Below, one piece after another: positions 8,350 through 17,498 of a DNA stretch of 64,000 nucleotides; positions within the stretch are counted from its first letter, which is position 1, and every line of letters starts with the position of its first letter. The DNA lies in assembly GCA_025210805.1 (NCBI GenBank), contig JAOAQX010000023.1, positions 186,001-250,000 on the forward strand. Reading direction: 5' to 3'. A program made the position numbers and the translations under genes. This DNA is from Flavobacteriales bacterium (GTDB taxonomy: Bacteria; Bacteroidota; Bacteroidia; Flavobacteriales; CAJXXR01). A model generated the notes under the pieces. It was not told where the DNA came from and made no database searches. It was given only the letters and a program-made list of their open reading frames with translations.

Positions 8350-10277
8350 CGATTGTTTTTCTTCACCGATTTCCATTTCTTTTTATCTCTGTTTTTCCGC
8401 CTTCTTTGATCTATTTCTCTTGGAGTAGGTTTTATGGGTTCTTGGGTAGTTCTTTCTCCTAAGAGTTTGTCTCTCAAATCTGGGAAAGATTTCAACTGTC
8501 TTGCAATCCAATCTCTATTTTCCTTTTTATACCAAAAGAAAAACTTATTCTGTTCCTTCTTCTCTCTTTCTGATTTAGGAGTGTATTCTTCTTTCAGATT
8601 ATAGGGATGATATCCCGAGTAATAGACCACTGTAGAAACCGTCATCGGAGTTGGAGTAAAATCTTGAACTTGTTCCAGTTTAAAACCCATATCCTTCGTT
8701 TCAGCAGCCAAGTTTGCCATATCTTCTTTTTTAGTTCCAGGATGTGAAGAAATAAAATATGGGATTAATTGGAGCTTTAGCCCAAGTTGTTTATTGAGTT
8801 TATCAAAAGTATTCTTAAAGCTATGAAAATACTTAAAAGATGGTTTACGCATCAATTTAAGTGTCTTATCCGAGGTATGTTCTGGAGCTACCTTTAGTCT
8901 TCCAGAAACATGGTGTTCCATAACTTGTTTGAGGTATTCATTGAGTTCTTTTTCATCACCTTTCTTGTTATACTCTTTTACCAGCATATCATATCGAATC
9001 CCTGAACCTATAAAAGCTTTCTTAATCTTGGGGTGTGCATTTACTTCTTTATATAAATCCAATAAAGGTTGATGAGAGGTATCTAAATTAGAACAAATAA
9101 CTGGGTGAATACATGAAGGTGCTACACATCTATCGCAGATATCTAAATCTTTCCCTTTCATTTTATACATATTTGCCGAAGGTCCACCGATATCTGAAAG
9201 ATATCCTTTAAAATCATCGGCATTTACCACTTGTTCTAGTTCCTTTAAAATAGATTCTTTAGACCTTGAAGCAATAAATTTTCCTTGGTGAGCCGAAATA
9301 GTACAAAAACTACATCCTCCAAAACATCCTCTATGTATATTAATAGAATGTTTAATCATCTCAAAAGAGGGAATAGGACCTCTATTTTTATACTTAGGAT
9401 GTGGCAAACGAGTAAAAGGTAAATCAAATGATCCATCTATTTCCTTTTCATCCATAGTTGGAAATGGTGGATTGATAATTAAATTATTGTTAAATATGGG
9501 TTGAATAAGTCGTTTTGCTTTATACCTATTTGATTCTTGCTCCACAATTTTAAAATTCTTGGCATAAGCTAATTTATCCTTTAAACATTCCTCATGAGCA
9601 TTTAGGTAATGATCCTCCCAAGATTTATTTTTCGGTATGCTATTATTTGTAGCTTGTAAAAAAGCCGTTTGTGGAATGGTATTTAGCCTTTCAAATGGCA
9701 CCCCTCTTTTTAGTAATCTAAGGATTTCCTTTAAGGGTTGTTCACCCATTCCATAGATCAGTAAATCAGCTTTTGAGTCATGTAAAATAGATGGTTTAAG
9801 CTCATCTTTCCAATAATCATAGTGCGTAACTCTTCTTAAAGAAGCTTCTATTCCTCCTATAACAACAGGGGTATCTGGAAATAATTCTTTTAGTCTATTG
9901 CTATAAATAGTAGTAGCGTAATCTGGGCGATAATTTGATTCTCCACCAGGAGTGTAAGCATCATTGGAACGTTTTCTTTTACTCGCGGTATAATTATTTA
10001 CCATAGAGTCCATGTTTCCACTTGTAACTCCAAAGAAATACTTGGGTTTACCAAATTTCATAAACTCATGACCATTGTCACGCCAATTAGGTTGAGGGAT
10101 AATACCTACTCTAAAGCCTTCAGCTTCAATTATCCTTGCGATAACAGCTGTTCCATAGGAAGGGTGGTCTACGTAAGCATCTCCTGAGATAATGATTACG
10201 TCCATTTGCTCCCAACCTCTTATTTTCATTTCCTTTTTAGTAATAGGAATCCAGTCTGACAGTTTTCTACTATTCAT
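8346..10277 (-). CDS. YgiQ-family radical SAM protein
   Basis: 643 residues. An N-terminal B12-binding-like/UPF0313 part (1-290, SGDAYVDHPSYGTAVIARI) precedes the radical SAM core. The cluster motif CFGGCSFC is near residue 318 and a second cysteine group CDRCVAPSCIHPVIC is near 385. The last 70 residues are basic and low-complexity (RRRKNRDKKKWKSVKKNNR). YgiQ proteins are widespread and their substrate is not established. Single gene, overlapping the tail of the convergent SpoIIM-like gene by 4 bp. A promoter box lies almost against the ATG (10282-10289). Confidence 0.93.
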   Translation of the reverse strand: MNSRKLSDWIPITKKEMKIRGWEQMDVIIISGDAYVDHPSYGTAVIARIIEAEGFRVGIIPQPNWRDNGHEFMKFGKPKYFFGVTSGNMDSMVNNYTASKRKRSNDAYTPGGESNYRPDYATTIYSNRLKELFPDTPVVIGGIEASLRRVTHYDYWKDELKPSILHDSKADLLIYGMGEQPLKEILRLLKRGVPFERLNTIPQTAFLQATNNSIPKNKSWEDHYLNAHEECLKDKLAYAKNFKIVEQESNRYKAKRLIQPIFNNNLIINPPFPTMDEKEIDGSFDLPFTRLPHPKYKNRGPIPSFEMIKHSINIHRGCFGGCSFCTISAHQGKFIASRSKESILKELEQVVNADDFKGYLSDIGGPSANMYKMKGKDLDICDRCVAPSCIHPVICSNLDTSHQPLLDLYKEVNAHPKIKKAFIGSGIRYDMLVKEYNKKGDEKELNEYLKQVMEHHVSGRLKVAPEHTSDKTLKLMRKPSFKYFHSFKNTFDKLNKQLGLKLQLIPYFISSHPGTKKEDMANLAAETKDMGFKLEQVQDFTPTPMTVSTVVYYSGYHPYNLKEEYTPKSEREKKEQNKFFFWYKKENRDWIARQLKSFPDLRDKLLGERTTQEPIKPTPREIDQRRRKNRDKKKWKSVKKNNR

Positions 10278-10281
10278 AATG

Positions 10282-10289
10282 CAAAGTTA
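10282..10289 (-). promoter_or_regulatory. Promoter -7 box for ygiQ, leaderless layout
   Basis: TAACTTTG on the minus strand (TAnnTTTG) ends 4 nt before the ATG at 10277. The expected transcript start would fall at or next to the start codon. Confidence 0.45.
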
Positions 10290-10797
10290 TTCTAAATATG
10301 GAAGGGATTCTATGGTTTCTTTACGAAATTTAATTTAATCCAGTAGCATTGGAAAATTATTGATACTATTATTTATAGCTTTGTGATTTATCTTTAGTTA
10401 CTTTTTTACCTATATATTATGTGAATTATTTGATTAAATTTATCTATATTTCTCAAAATAACATAGGGATTCCTTCCTTAATCAATTCATAGATGACAGA
10501 AATATAGTCGAATAAGTCTTATCAAATAGCTTAAAGATATCCTTTAATAAAAAGCGTTTAAATATATTGGTTTTCAATTAATTATATTAATATAATGATA
10601 ATTTGTCATCTTGTATTTGTATATCTATCCACTTCAGAAACACATTTGCATTACGATTATATATCTCATTGCTATAATTCATAGTGTTTCGTCAAATTAG
10701 ACCAATTGGTCTGTATGATTTTGATCAACTATAAATTATAGCATGCGTTAAAAATTTAATGAAAATCAAATAGGCGGTTATATTTTGATAGATTCCT
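10290..10797. other. Long AT-rich non-coding region before trmD
   Basis: About 500 bp between divergent ygiQ and trmD without a credible reading frame, tRNA or known RNA. Near its right end are a 14-bp palindrome (10699-10712) and a 13-bp palindrome CTATAAATTATAG (10729-10741). A weaker imperfect copy lies near 10672-10684. The left 350 bp shows only A/T-rich runs. Confidence 0.6.
10699..10712. promoter_or_regulatory. Candidate TetR-type operator
   Basis: The perfect 14-bp palindrome AGACCAATTGGTCT lies about 100 bp upstream of the trmD start. Palindromes of the form GACCnnnnGGTC are typical operators of TetR/AcrR regulators, and a TetR gene lies at 14005, the last gene of the same cluster. 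The link is inferred from sequence type and position only. Confidence 0.45.
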
Positions 10798-10805
10798 TAC
10801 ATTTG
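10798..10805 (+). promoter_or_regulatory. Promoter -7 box for trmD, leaderless layout
   Basis: TACATTTG matches TAnnTTTG and ends 6 nt before the ATG at 10812, so the message should have no leader or almost none. The in-frame TTG at 10785 lies upstream of this box and cannot be the start if the box is used. Confidence 0.5.
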
Positions 10806-10811
10806 TATTCT

Positions 10812-11489
10812 ATGAGAGTCGATATTATTACTGTTTTACCAGAACTGATGAAGAGCCCTTTTGAGGCCTCTATAATGAAGCGTGCACAAGAAAAAGGGCA
10901 TTTGGAAATTCATTTTCATCAATTAAGAGATTTTGCAAAGAATAGAACCCGTAGAGTTGATGATTATCAATTTGGAGGTGGAGCAGGAATGGTCATTCAG
11001 TGTGAACCCCTCTCCTCTTGTATTGATTCATTGCTAGAGACCCGCGTTTATGATGAGATCATCTATATGACTCCTGATGGTCAGACATTAAATCAGTCTA
11101 TGGCGAATACCCTTTCTTTGTGTGAAAACATCATGATTATTTGTGGGCATTATAAAGGAATTGATCAAAGAATTCGGGATAAATACATCACCAAGGAAAT
11201 ATCTATTGGTGATTTTGTATTGAGCGGAGGAGAACTTGCTGCCTGTGTACTGATTGATGCTGTCATTAGAGTAATCCCTGGCGTGTTGAATGATGAAAGT
11301 TCTGCACTTACAGATACCTTCCAAGATGATCTCTTGGCTCCACCTGTCTATACGCGTCCTGCAGAATGGGATGGTAGAAAAGTTCCCGAGATTCTCTTAT
11401 CTGGAAATGCGTCCAAAATAGAAGAATGGCGTTATGACCAAGCTTTGGAAAGAACAAAAAAACTAAGACCTGATTTATTGGGTGAATAA
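10812..11489 (+). CDS. trmD: tRNA (guanine-N1)-methyltransferase
   Basis: 225 residues from the ATG at 10812. The protein begins [13 protein letters not shown], the usual TrmD start. SPOUT knot motifs are present: [20 protein letters not shown] and [15 protein letters not shown]. The C-terminal helical domain carries [18 protein letters not shown]. It methylates G37 of tRNAs that read codons beginning with C or G and prevents frameshifting. An earlier in-frame TTG (10785) lies in the promoter and is rejected. It heads a cluster with an MFS transporter, lhgO and tetR, an unusual place for trmD, which often sits with rimM and rpsP. Confidence 0.96.
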   Translation: MRVDIITVLPELMKSPFEASIMKRAQEKGHLEIHFHQLRDFAKNRTRRVDDYQFGGGAGMVIQCEPLSSCIDSLLETRVYDEIIYMTPDGQTLNQSMANTLSLCENIMIICGHYKGIDQRIRDKYITKEISIGDFVLSGGELAACVLIDAVIRVIPGVLNDESSALTDTFQDDLLAPPVYTRPAEWDGRKVPEILLSGNASKIEEWRYDQALERTKKLRPDLLGE

Positions 11490-11499
11490 AATATCAAAA

Positions 11500-12762
11500 A
11501 TGAACAATAAGAAAATTATCAGATCTTGGGCTCTTTACGATTGGGCAAACTCTGTGTATTCATTGGTAATTTCTACCACTGTTTTCCCGATCTATTTTGC
11601 AAGTGTTAGTCCAGAAAAATTGAACATTTTAGGACAGTGGAAATCAGCAAGTGTATATACTTTTATCATTAGTTTATCATTTATAGTGATCTCGCTTCTC
11701 AGCCCTATTTTATCGGCAATGGCAGATATTTCTGGGCAAAAAAAGAAATTTATGACCTTCTTTTTTGTACTTGGAGCCTTATCTACCTCTTGTATGTTCT
11801 TTTTTACAAAAGAACATATTTGGTTTGGTCTTATTTTGAGCTTTATGGCAAGTATTGGTTTCTCTGGTAGTCTTGTTTTTTATAACTCTTATCTACCTGA
11901 AATTGCTCCAAAAGAGGATCAAGATAAAGTAAGTGCAAAAGGTTTTGCAATGGGGTATTTGGGAGGAGCCATATTACAAATTCTAATTCTTGTTTTAATA
12001 GAGAAATTTGAATTATTTGGTTTATCAGATAAAGGAATTGCCACTCGAATTGGATTTTTAATAGTAGGATTATGGTGGCTTATTTTTGGTTTTAAATCAA
12101 TCTCTGGATTACCTAAAGACGAAAAGAAAACGGTTCCTAAGAATTCAAATATTATCAAAGATAGTTTCTTAAAGATAAAAGCCGTCAGTAAATCGACAAG
12201 GAATTTCCCAAAACTCAGACCTTTTTTATGGGCATTTTTTATGTTCTCTACAGGTGTCCAAACAATTATTCTTGTTGCCAGCCTTTATGGTAAAGATGTT
12301 TTAGGTTTAGAAACGGGTGATCTTATCCTTACGATATTACTCATTCAATTTGTTGCATTTGGTGGGTCTCATCTTTTCGCCTACTTTTCTAAAAAATTTG
12401 GAAATATTAGCGCTTTATTAATCTCAACAAGTACTTGGTTTCTCATCTGTATTGGAGCGTTCTTTGTCACTTCAAGGATTCAATTTTTTGTTTTCGGAGC
12501 TTTAGTTGGTTTAGTTTTAGGAGGAATTCAATCTATTGCAAGAAGTACCTATTCTAAATTTTTACCTAAAGAAGAAGAACACACCACCTATTTTAGTTTC
12601 TATGATTTCCTCGAAAAATGGTCAATAGTAGTAGGAACACTTCTTTTTTCTATTATCACAGAATTCATAGAAATGAAATATACCAGCCTTATGCTGGCAT
12701 TATTCTTCGTAATATCAATAATAATACTCGCACCACTAAACTCGAAAAAAAATAGATTATGA
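11500..12762 (+). CDS. MFS transporter, UMF1 (Atg22-like) family
   Basis: 420 residues from the ATG at 11500, 10 nt after trmD; a GTG at 11482 would overlap trmD. About 12 membrane helices. The family signature SWALYDWANSVYSLVISTTVFPIYF region is at the N-terminus, and GGIQSIARSTYSKFLP is in the second half. The UMF1 family is related to yeast vacuolar effluxer Atg22. Bacterial substrates are not settled. It overlaps lhgO by 4 bp, so the two are translationally coupled. Confidence 0.92.
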   Translation: MNNKKIIRSWALYDWANSVYSLVISTTVFPIYFASVSPEKLNILGQWKSASVYTFIISLSFIVISLLSPILSAMADISGQKKKFMTFFFVLGALSTSCMFFFTKEHIWFGLILSFMASIGFSGSLVFYNSYLPEIAPKEDQDKVSAKGFAMGYLGGAILQILILVLIEKFELFGLSDKGIATRIGFLIVGLWWLIFGFKSISGLPKDEKKTVPKNSNIIKDSFLKIKAVSKSTRNFPKLRPFLWAFFMFSTGVQTIILVASLYGKDVLGLETGDLILTILLIQFVAFGGSHLFAYFSKKFGNISALLISTSTWFLICIGAFFVTSRIQFFVFGALVGLVLGGIQSIARSTYSKFLPKEEEHTTYFSFYDFLEKWSIVVGTLLFSIITEFIEMKYTSLMLALFFVISIIILAPLNSKKNRL

Positions 12763-14000
12763 ACAACCCAGAACAACAAAATCATGACAAGGTTTTTGAT
12801 ATAGCCATTGTCGGGGGAGGTATTGTTGGTTTGGCAACAGCTTATAAGATACAAAAAAAGTATCCAGAGCTTAAACTGGTAGTTTTAGAAAAAGAAAAAA
12901 AACTAGCCAGTCACCAAACAGGACGAAACTCTGGAGTAATTCACTCTGGAATTTACTATAAACCGGGCTCACTAAGAGCTGAAAATTGCTCCAAAGGACG
13001 AGTTCAACTTGTAGAATTCTGTAAAGAACATAATGTCACACATGATGTTTGTGGAAAATTGATTGTGGCAGCAACAGAAGATGAGATTCCAAGACTCGAC
13101 GGAATTCTTGAAAGAGGAAAGGAAAATGGTCTAGAAAACTTAGAAATTATCAATTCTGAGGAAATAAAACAGATAGAACCATTTATCGAAGGAATAAAGG
13201 CAATTAAAGTACCACAGGCAGGTCTCGTCGATTTCGTTGGTGTTACAAACAAATTGGCAGAACTTTTGCTAAAAATACAGCCTGATTCTGAGATAGTTAC
13301 TGATTTTGGAGTAATTAACTGGAATCAAAAAAGAACAAAAGAAATTATCGGTATCGATAAAACAATATTTGCTAAAAATATAGTATTTTGTTCTGGATTG
13401 CAAGCCGATCGTATGGCAAAAAAAGACAATGTCGATTTAGAAATAAGAACTGTTGGATTTCGAGGAGACTACTATGAGCTTACAGAAAAAGGAAAAAAGA
13501 AAATTAAGCATTTAGTTTACCCTGTTCCGAATCCTGCATTTCCTTTTTTAGGCGTGCATTTCACTCGAATGCACGATGGAACTATAGAGTGTGGACCCAA
13601 TGCGGTGTTTACCTTTAAAAGAGAAGGATATGGAAAGACAGATTTTAACTTTAAGGATACATTAGAAGCTTTGACATATCAAGGTACATGGAAGCTATTC
13701 TTTAAGCATTGGAAATTTGGTTTAGATGAATATAGACGTGCATTTTCTAAGCAATTGTTTTTAAAACAGTTACAAAGACTCTGTCCCAGCTTAGAAATGG
13801 ACGACATTGAAGAAGGAAGATCAGGAGTGAGAGCAATTGCTTTACAGCCTGATGGAGAAGTGTTTGACGATTTTATTATTGAGTACAAAGAGAATGCAAT
13901 TCATGTATTGAACGCACCTTCACCTGCCGCAACAGCTTGTTTAGCGATTGGTGATTCGGTTTGTGATCTTGTAAGTACTCATTTTAAATTAAAACACTAA
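12759..14000 (+). CDS. lhgO: L-2-hydroxyglutarate oxidase
   Basis: 413-residue FAD enzyme. The Rossmann motif DIAIVGGGIVGLATAYK is at residues 9-25, followed by the LhgO/YgaF signature HQTGRNSGVIHSGIYYKPGS. The C-terminus has GRSGVRAIALQPDGEVFDDF and a nucleotide-binding NAPSPAATACLAIG. It oxidises L-2-hydroxyglutarate to 2-oxoglutarate, a metabolite repair reaction. It overlaps the MFS gene by 4 bp and is followed 4 bp later by a TetR gene, suggesting shared regulation. Confidence 0.94.
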   Translation: MNNPEQQNHDKVFDIAIVGGGIVGLATAYKIQKKYPELKLVVLEKEKKLASHQTGRNSGVIHSGIYYKPGSLRAENCSKGRVQLVEFCKEHNVTHDVCGKLIVAATEDEIPRLDGILERGKENGLENLEIINSEEIKQIEPFIEGIKAIKVPQAGLVDFVGVTNKLAELLLKIQPDSEIVTDFGVINWNQKRTKEIIGIDKTIFAKNIVFCSGLQADRMAKKDNVDLEIRTVGFRGDYYELTEKGKKKIKHLVYPVPNPAFPFLGVHFTRMHDGTIECGPNAVFTFKREGYGKTDFNFKDTLEALTYQGTWKLFFKHWKFGLDEYRRAFSKQLFLKQLQRLCPSLEMDDIEEGRSGVRAIALQPDGEVFDDFIIEYKENAIHVLNAPSPAATACLAIGDSVCDLVSTHFKLKH

Positions 14001-14004
14001 ACCT

Positions 14005-14610
14005 ATGCAAGTAAAAAAAGAATATGTTCGTCAACAAATCCTAAGAGTTTCAACAGAAGAGTTCTTAAAAAAAGGATTTTCGAAGGCTTCCCTAAGAGAA
14101 ATAGCTAAAAAAATGGATTCGTCCACTGGTGTCATTTATACCTACTTTAAAAGTAAAGAAGATATATTTGAAACCATAGTAACACCCAGTATAGAAGCAC
14201 TATACGGATATGTAACCTCTGCTAAAAAAGATTCAGCGTTAATAAAATTAGCAAAAGACAAAGATGTTAATGACTTTATTAACATGATGTTCAATCAAAT
14301 TCAAACAAGTCAAGAAGTCGCTTGTGGCTACCGATTATTATTCTCGAAAGCTGCAGGAACGAAATTTGAAAACTTCTATGAAGATTTAATTCAAAAATTT
14401 GCAGAAGTTCTTGCTATGAAAATCAAAGAAAACAAAGAATTCAACCAACTTTCAATGTTTACTTTGAGATCCTTGATTGAATTTTTGATCAACACCCAGA
14501 AAAAACTCTTTCTTGATAAAGATGGCAACAAAGAAACTGTTCTCAGATATTACCAAGAAATTATGAGCTTCTTTGCCCCTGCTTGGATTAATGCACTTAC
14601 GGCAAAATAA
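14005..14610 (+). CDS. TetR/AcrR family transcriptional regulator
   Basis: 201 residues. The N-terminal helix-turn-helix is clear (QQILRVSTEEFLKKGF, ASLREIAKKMDSSTGVIYTY, FKSKEDIFETIV). The C-terminal ligand domain is about 140 residues and, as usual, unrevealing. It lies 4 bp after lhgO. A TetR-like palindrome at 10699-10712 before trmD is a plausible target, which would make it an autoregulator of the whole trmD-MFS-lhgO-tetR cluster. The ligand is unknown. Confidence 0.93.
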   Translation: MQVKKEYVRQQILRVSTEEFLKKGFSKASLREIAKKMDSSTGVIYTYFKSKEDIFETIVTPSIEALYGYVTSAKKDSALIKLAKDKDVNDFINMMFNQIQTSQEVACGYRLLFSKAAGTKFENFYEDLIQKFAEVLAMKIKENKEFNQLSMFTLRSLIEFLINTQKKLFLDKDGNKETVLRYYQEIMSFFAPAWINALTAK

Positions 14611-14634
14611 CAGAACTTGCTCACAAATGAGCAT

Positions 14635-14803
14635 AATACCATTTATGGTGTTAATTTACCCAAATGCAAAAGCCCCCTTTGAAGGGGGAAAGGGGGATGT
14701 TCCACTACGATAGCACTCCAAAAGAAGCTAAAACAAATGGGTGAATTAACGCCGTAAATGGGTATAATATCTAAGAGTAAATTAACATCATAAATGGTAT
14801 AAT
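14635..14803. repeat. Dispersed palindromic element, copy M2
   Basis: Left end ATACCATTTATGGTGTTAAT is inverted at the right end (ATTAACGCCGTAAATGGGTAT, near 14746-14766). A further half-end is at 14780-14803. The middle has CCCCCTTTGAAGGGGG and a run shared in reverse orientation with 42922-43075. No coding capacity. Two copies in opposite orientation in gaps between genes suggest a mobile or once-mobile short element. Confidence 0.65.
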
Positions 14804-14823
14804 TTGCATTTTTTTTCAATTGT

Positions 14824-14860
14824 AAAAAACCACGATAGTTTCAAATTATCGTGGTTTTTT
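14824..14860 (+). terminator. Intrinsic terminator between the repeat and the HD gene
   Basis: Perfect 14-bp arms (14824-14837 and 14847-14860) with a 9-nt loop. The right arm ends in TTTTTT and the left begins with AAAAAA, so it can act in both directions. It probably closes the tetR cluster. The promoter box of the HD gene begins directly behind it. Confidence 0.8.
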
Positions 14861-14868
14861 TATATTTG
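14861..14868 (+). promoter_or_regulatory. Promoter -7 box for the HD gene
   Basis: TATATTTG (TAnnTTTG) directly follows the terminator hairpin and lies 24 nt before the ATG at 14893. Confidence 0.45.
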
Positions 14869-14892
14869 GTAAAACCTTCCAAAAAATTCTCC

Positions 14893-15540
14893 ATGAATCA
14901 TCAGAAAAGAGAAGAGATTATTAATTATGTTAAATCTAATCTTCAAAAAAGAGAAGCCGCCCACGATTGGCAGCATATTCAACGTGTTTTAAAATTATGT
15001 AAAAACATATCTAAAAATTATACAATAAAAGAAAACGTCCTTTTTCTTGCTGCTTTATTACATGATTTAAAAGATTATAAATTCTCTCAAGAAGAAAAAG
15101 ACATTTTAAGCCCAAAAGGTCTAATGCAAAAATTTGAAATTGAACAAGGAATCCAAAATGAAACGTTAAAAATCATTGACTCCATTTCTTATAAAGGAGG
15201 AACAAACCCACCCAAAACAAATTGTATTGAATTCAAAATAGTTCAAGATGCTGACCGTTTAGATGCAATTGGAGCCATTGGCATTGCCAGAACATTCAAC
15301 TATGGAGGATATAAAGGAAACGCCATGTATGATTCCCAAATCCCTGTAAGAGATAAAATGAGCTTTGAGGAATATAAAAATGGGAAAAGTACAACCATCA
15401 ATCATTTTTATGAAAAACTTCTTCTTATAAAGGATCTTCTGCACACCCCAGAAGCTAAGAAAATAGCAGAAAAACGTCATCAATTTATGCTCCATTTTTT
15501 AAAACAATTTCACAAAGAATGGTATGTGGAAATCGACTAA
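14893..15540 (+). CDS. HD domain phosphohydrolase (YedJ-like)
   Basis: 215 residues from the ATG at 14893; the in-frame ATG at 14851 lies in the terminator stem and is rejected. Metal ligands of the HD fold are visible: HDWQH near residue 27, HDLKD near residue 59, and D in QDADRLDAIGAIG near residue 120. Relatives such as YedJ and YpgQ hydrolyse nucleotides or pyrophosphate. The exact substrate cannot be told. Followed 30 bp later by an EamA transporter. Confidence 0.9.
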   Translation: MNHQKREEIINYVKSNLQKREAAHDWQHIQRVLKLCKNISKNYTIKENVLFLAALLHDLKDYKFSQEEKDILSPKGLMQKFEIEQGIQNETLKIIDSISYKGGTNPPKTNCIEFKIVQDADRLDAIGAIGIARTFNYGGYKGNAMYDSQIPVRDKMSFEEYKNGKSTTINHFYEKLLLIKDLLHTPEAKKIAEKRHQFMLHFLKQFHKEWYVEID

Positions 15541-15570
15541 AATAATGCAAATTTGCATTTTGTAAATATT

Positions 15571-16449
15571 ATGAGCCAAACAAGAAAAAAGTGGATTCTT
15601 CTTTTAATTCTTTCTTTTATATGGGGAAGTTCTTTTATATTAATCAAAAAGGGTCTTCTTGGTTTAAATCCTATTCAACTAGGAAGTTTAAGAATAATTT
15701 TCTCAGGAATTATTCTCTTTATATTTGGTTATAAAAGCTTTAAAAACATCCCAAAAGAACGATACTTTTGGGTGGCACTCTCTGGTTTTGCTGGTACTTT
15801 TTTTCCTGTCTATCTTTTTGCTTATGCAGAAACGGAAATAGATAGTTCAATTGCCTCAGTTTTAAATGGTACCACTCCTCTATTCACACTCATATTTAGT
15901 GTCTTTATCTATAAAATTGCAACTTCCAAGCTTCAGGTAATGGGGGTTCTATTGGCTTTTTTAGGTTCACTCCTACTCATCTCAGAAGGCTTTGAGATAA
16001 ACCCAGACAAAAATAATTATTATACTATTTTAGTACTTATTGCAAGTGTTTGTTATGCCATCAATGTGAATATTATAAAAGCGAAACTGCAACACTTAAA
16101 AGCGATCGAAATTGCAACAGGAAGCTTTGTTTTACTCGTACCGATAAGCCTTATTATTCTCTGGTTTAGTGCTTTCTTTGAAACAGATTTTCATTCAAAC
16201 CCAATTATTATTGAATCCATTTCTTATGTGTTTGTTTTATCAATCTTCGGTACAGCATTAGCGAAAATTCTCTTTAATAAAACAGTGCAAATTTCCACCC
16301 CTGTTTTTGCCAGTTCTGTGACATACCTAATACCTATTTTTGCTATTTTTTGGGGTGTTTTAGATGGAGAACAATTGAGTTCTCTTCAAATAATTTCTAT
16401 ACTCATTATTTTAGGGGGAATCTATTTGGTAAACAATAAAAGGAAGTAA
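15571..16449 (+). CDS. EamA/DMT family transporter
   Basis: 292 residues from the ATG at 15571; a TTG six codons earlier is less likely. Ten membrane helices in two EamA repeats, with the start motif ILSFIWGSSFILIKKGL and the loop FAYAETEIDSSIASVLNGTTPLF. The family exports metabolites such as amino acids. Substrate unknown. The stop TAA abuts the ATG of the DUF1697 gene. Confidence 0.92.
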   Translation: MSQTRKKWILLLILSFIWGSSFILIKKGLLGLNPIQLGSLRIIFSGIILFIFGYKSFKNIPKERYFWVALSGFAGTFFPVYLFAYAETEIDSSIASVLNGTTPLFTLIFSVFIYKIATSKLQVMGVLLAFLGSLLLISEGFEINPDKNNYYTILVLIASVCYAINVNIIKAKLQHLKAIEIATGSFVLLVPISLIILWFSAFFETDFHSNPIIIESISYVFVLSIFGTALAKILFNKTVQISTPVFASSVTYLIPIFAIFWGVLDGEQLSSLQIISILIILGGIYLVNNKRK

Positions 16450-16998
16450 ATGACTCAAGATTATATTATTTTCATAAGAGCAATAAATGTAGGAGGCACG
16501 AATATCGTAAAGATGAAAGAGCTCAAAGAAATTCTACTTAATAATCCGCAACTTGTGGAGGTGAAAACCTATATACAATCGGGAAATATCCTAATCAAAA
16601 CAGCACTTAGTAAAATTGATCTCAAGAAGTTTATGCTCGATGTATTAGAAAAATCTTTTGGGATAAATACACATCTATTTGTTTACACAAAGGGAGAATA
16701 TTTGGGAATTATACAAGATGTTCAATCAGGACTAAAGGAAGATATTATTAGTAAATTTTACCTTGTAATTTTCTCTGAAACAACCATCGAACAACCTCTA
16801 GAACTATCATATCTTCAAAAGTATATTACTAACGAAAAACTCTTTTACTTCAAAAAAGTACTATCTGTGTATTTTGAAAATGGAGTAGGCAAATCAAAAT
16901 TAGATCTAAAAAAAATAGAAAGACAATTTAACTTCAAAGGTACAGGCAGAAATTTAAATACCATTTTTAAGATGGAGAAAATGCTCGAAGAATTTTAA
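16450..16998 (+). CDS. DUF1697 family protein
   Basis: 182 residues covering the complete DUF1697 domain: YIIFIRAINVGGTNIVKM at the start, VKTYIQSGNILI in the middle and RNLNTIFKMEKMLEE at the end. The fold is widespread and soluble and has no established function. It follows the EamA gene without a gap. Confidence 0.92.
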   Translation: MTQDYIIFIRAINVGGTNIVKMKELKEILLNNPQLVEVKTYIQSGNILIKTALSKIDLKKFMLDVLEKSFGINTHLFVYTKGEYLGIIQDVQSGLKEDIISKFYLVIFSETTIEQPLELSYLQKYITNEKLFYFKKVLSVYFENGVGKSKLDLKKIERQFNFKGTGRNLNTIFKMEKMLEEF

Positions 16999-17040
16999 AC
17001 CCATAAAAAAATCATAACTACAGATTCGAAAGAGATTGCT

Positions 17041-17048
17041 TACATTTG
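17041..17048 (+). promoter_or_regulatory. Promoter -7 box for the Fur-family gene
   Basis: TACATTTG (TAnnTTTG) lies 28 nt before the TTG start at 17077. A purine-rich AGGAAG at 17062-17067, about 9 nt before the start, may serve as a ribosome-binding site, which is unusual in this window. Confidence 0.45.
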
Positions 17049-17076
17049 AATTTACTAAAATAGGAAGCATAAAAAC

Positions 17077-17496
17077 TTGAATAAACCAGCCAAAATACTC
17101 GAAAAATACGGATTAAAAAAAACCAAAAATCGATTGGATGTTCTTCAATTATTTTTGGAAAATAATACGGCTCTTTGTCATGCAGATATCAGTGCATTTT
17201 TTAAAAACAAAATGGACAGAGTAACCTTATACCGAGTACTTCAATCTTTTGAAAACAAACACATTATTCACCAGTTTAATGATTGGGAAGGAATTCAACG
17301 TTATGCCCTATGCTCTTCACATTGTAGTATTCATCATCACCACCAAGATGAACACGCTCATTTGCTTTGTGTAAAATGTCAGAAGACATTTTGCGTTGCT
17401 TGGGAAATAAACACACAAAATACCATCACAGATTTCGCTGTGGAAGAGATTCAAATAAATGTAAAAGGAATTTGCAAAGACTGCAAAAACAAATAA
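17077..17496 (+). CDS. Fur/Zur-family metalloregulator
   Basis: 139 residues with a TTG start; the next in-frame ATG would remove half the DNA-binding domain. The winged helix is at residues 5-75 (KKTKNRLDVLQLFLE, VTLYRVLQSFENKHIIHQ). The metal-binding part is rich in ligands: CSSHCSIHHHHQDEHAH, then CVKCQKTFC and CKDC, giving two CxxC-type structural zinc pairs. The fourfold histidine run fits a Zur- or metal-stress role better than Fur, but the metal cannot be assigned. Close to a downstream SRPBCC gene. Confidence 0.9.
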   Translation: MNKPAKILEKYGLKKTKNRLDVLQLFLENNTALCHADISAFFKNKMDRVTLYRVLQSFENKHIIHQFNDWEGIQRYALCSSHCSIHHHHQDEHAHLLCVKCQKTFCVAWEINTQNTITDFAVEEIQINVKGICKDCKNK

Positions 17497-17498
17497 CT

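Noticed and set aside
10785-10811. TTG start for trmD
   Set aside because: It precedes and overlaps the promoter box; the ATG at 10812 begins the usual TrmD N-terminus.
17367-17498. Extra N-terminal part of the SRPBCC gene inside the Fur gene
   Set aside because: It is a shadow reading of the Fur-family gene; the ATG at 17499 is directly followed by a membrane anchor.
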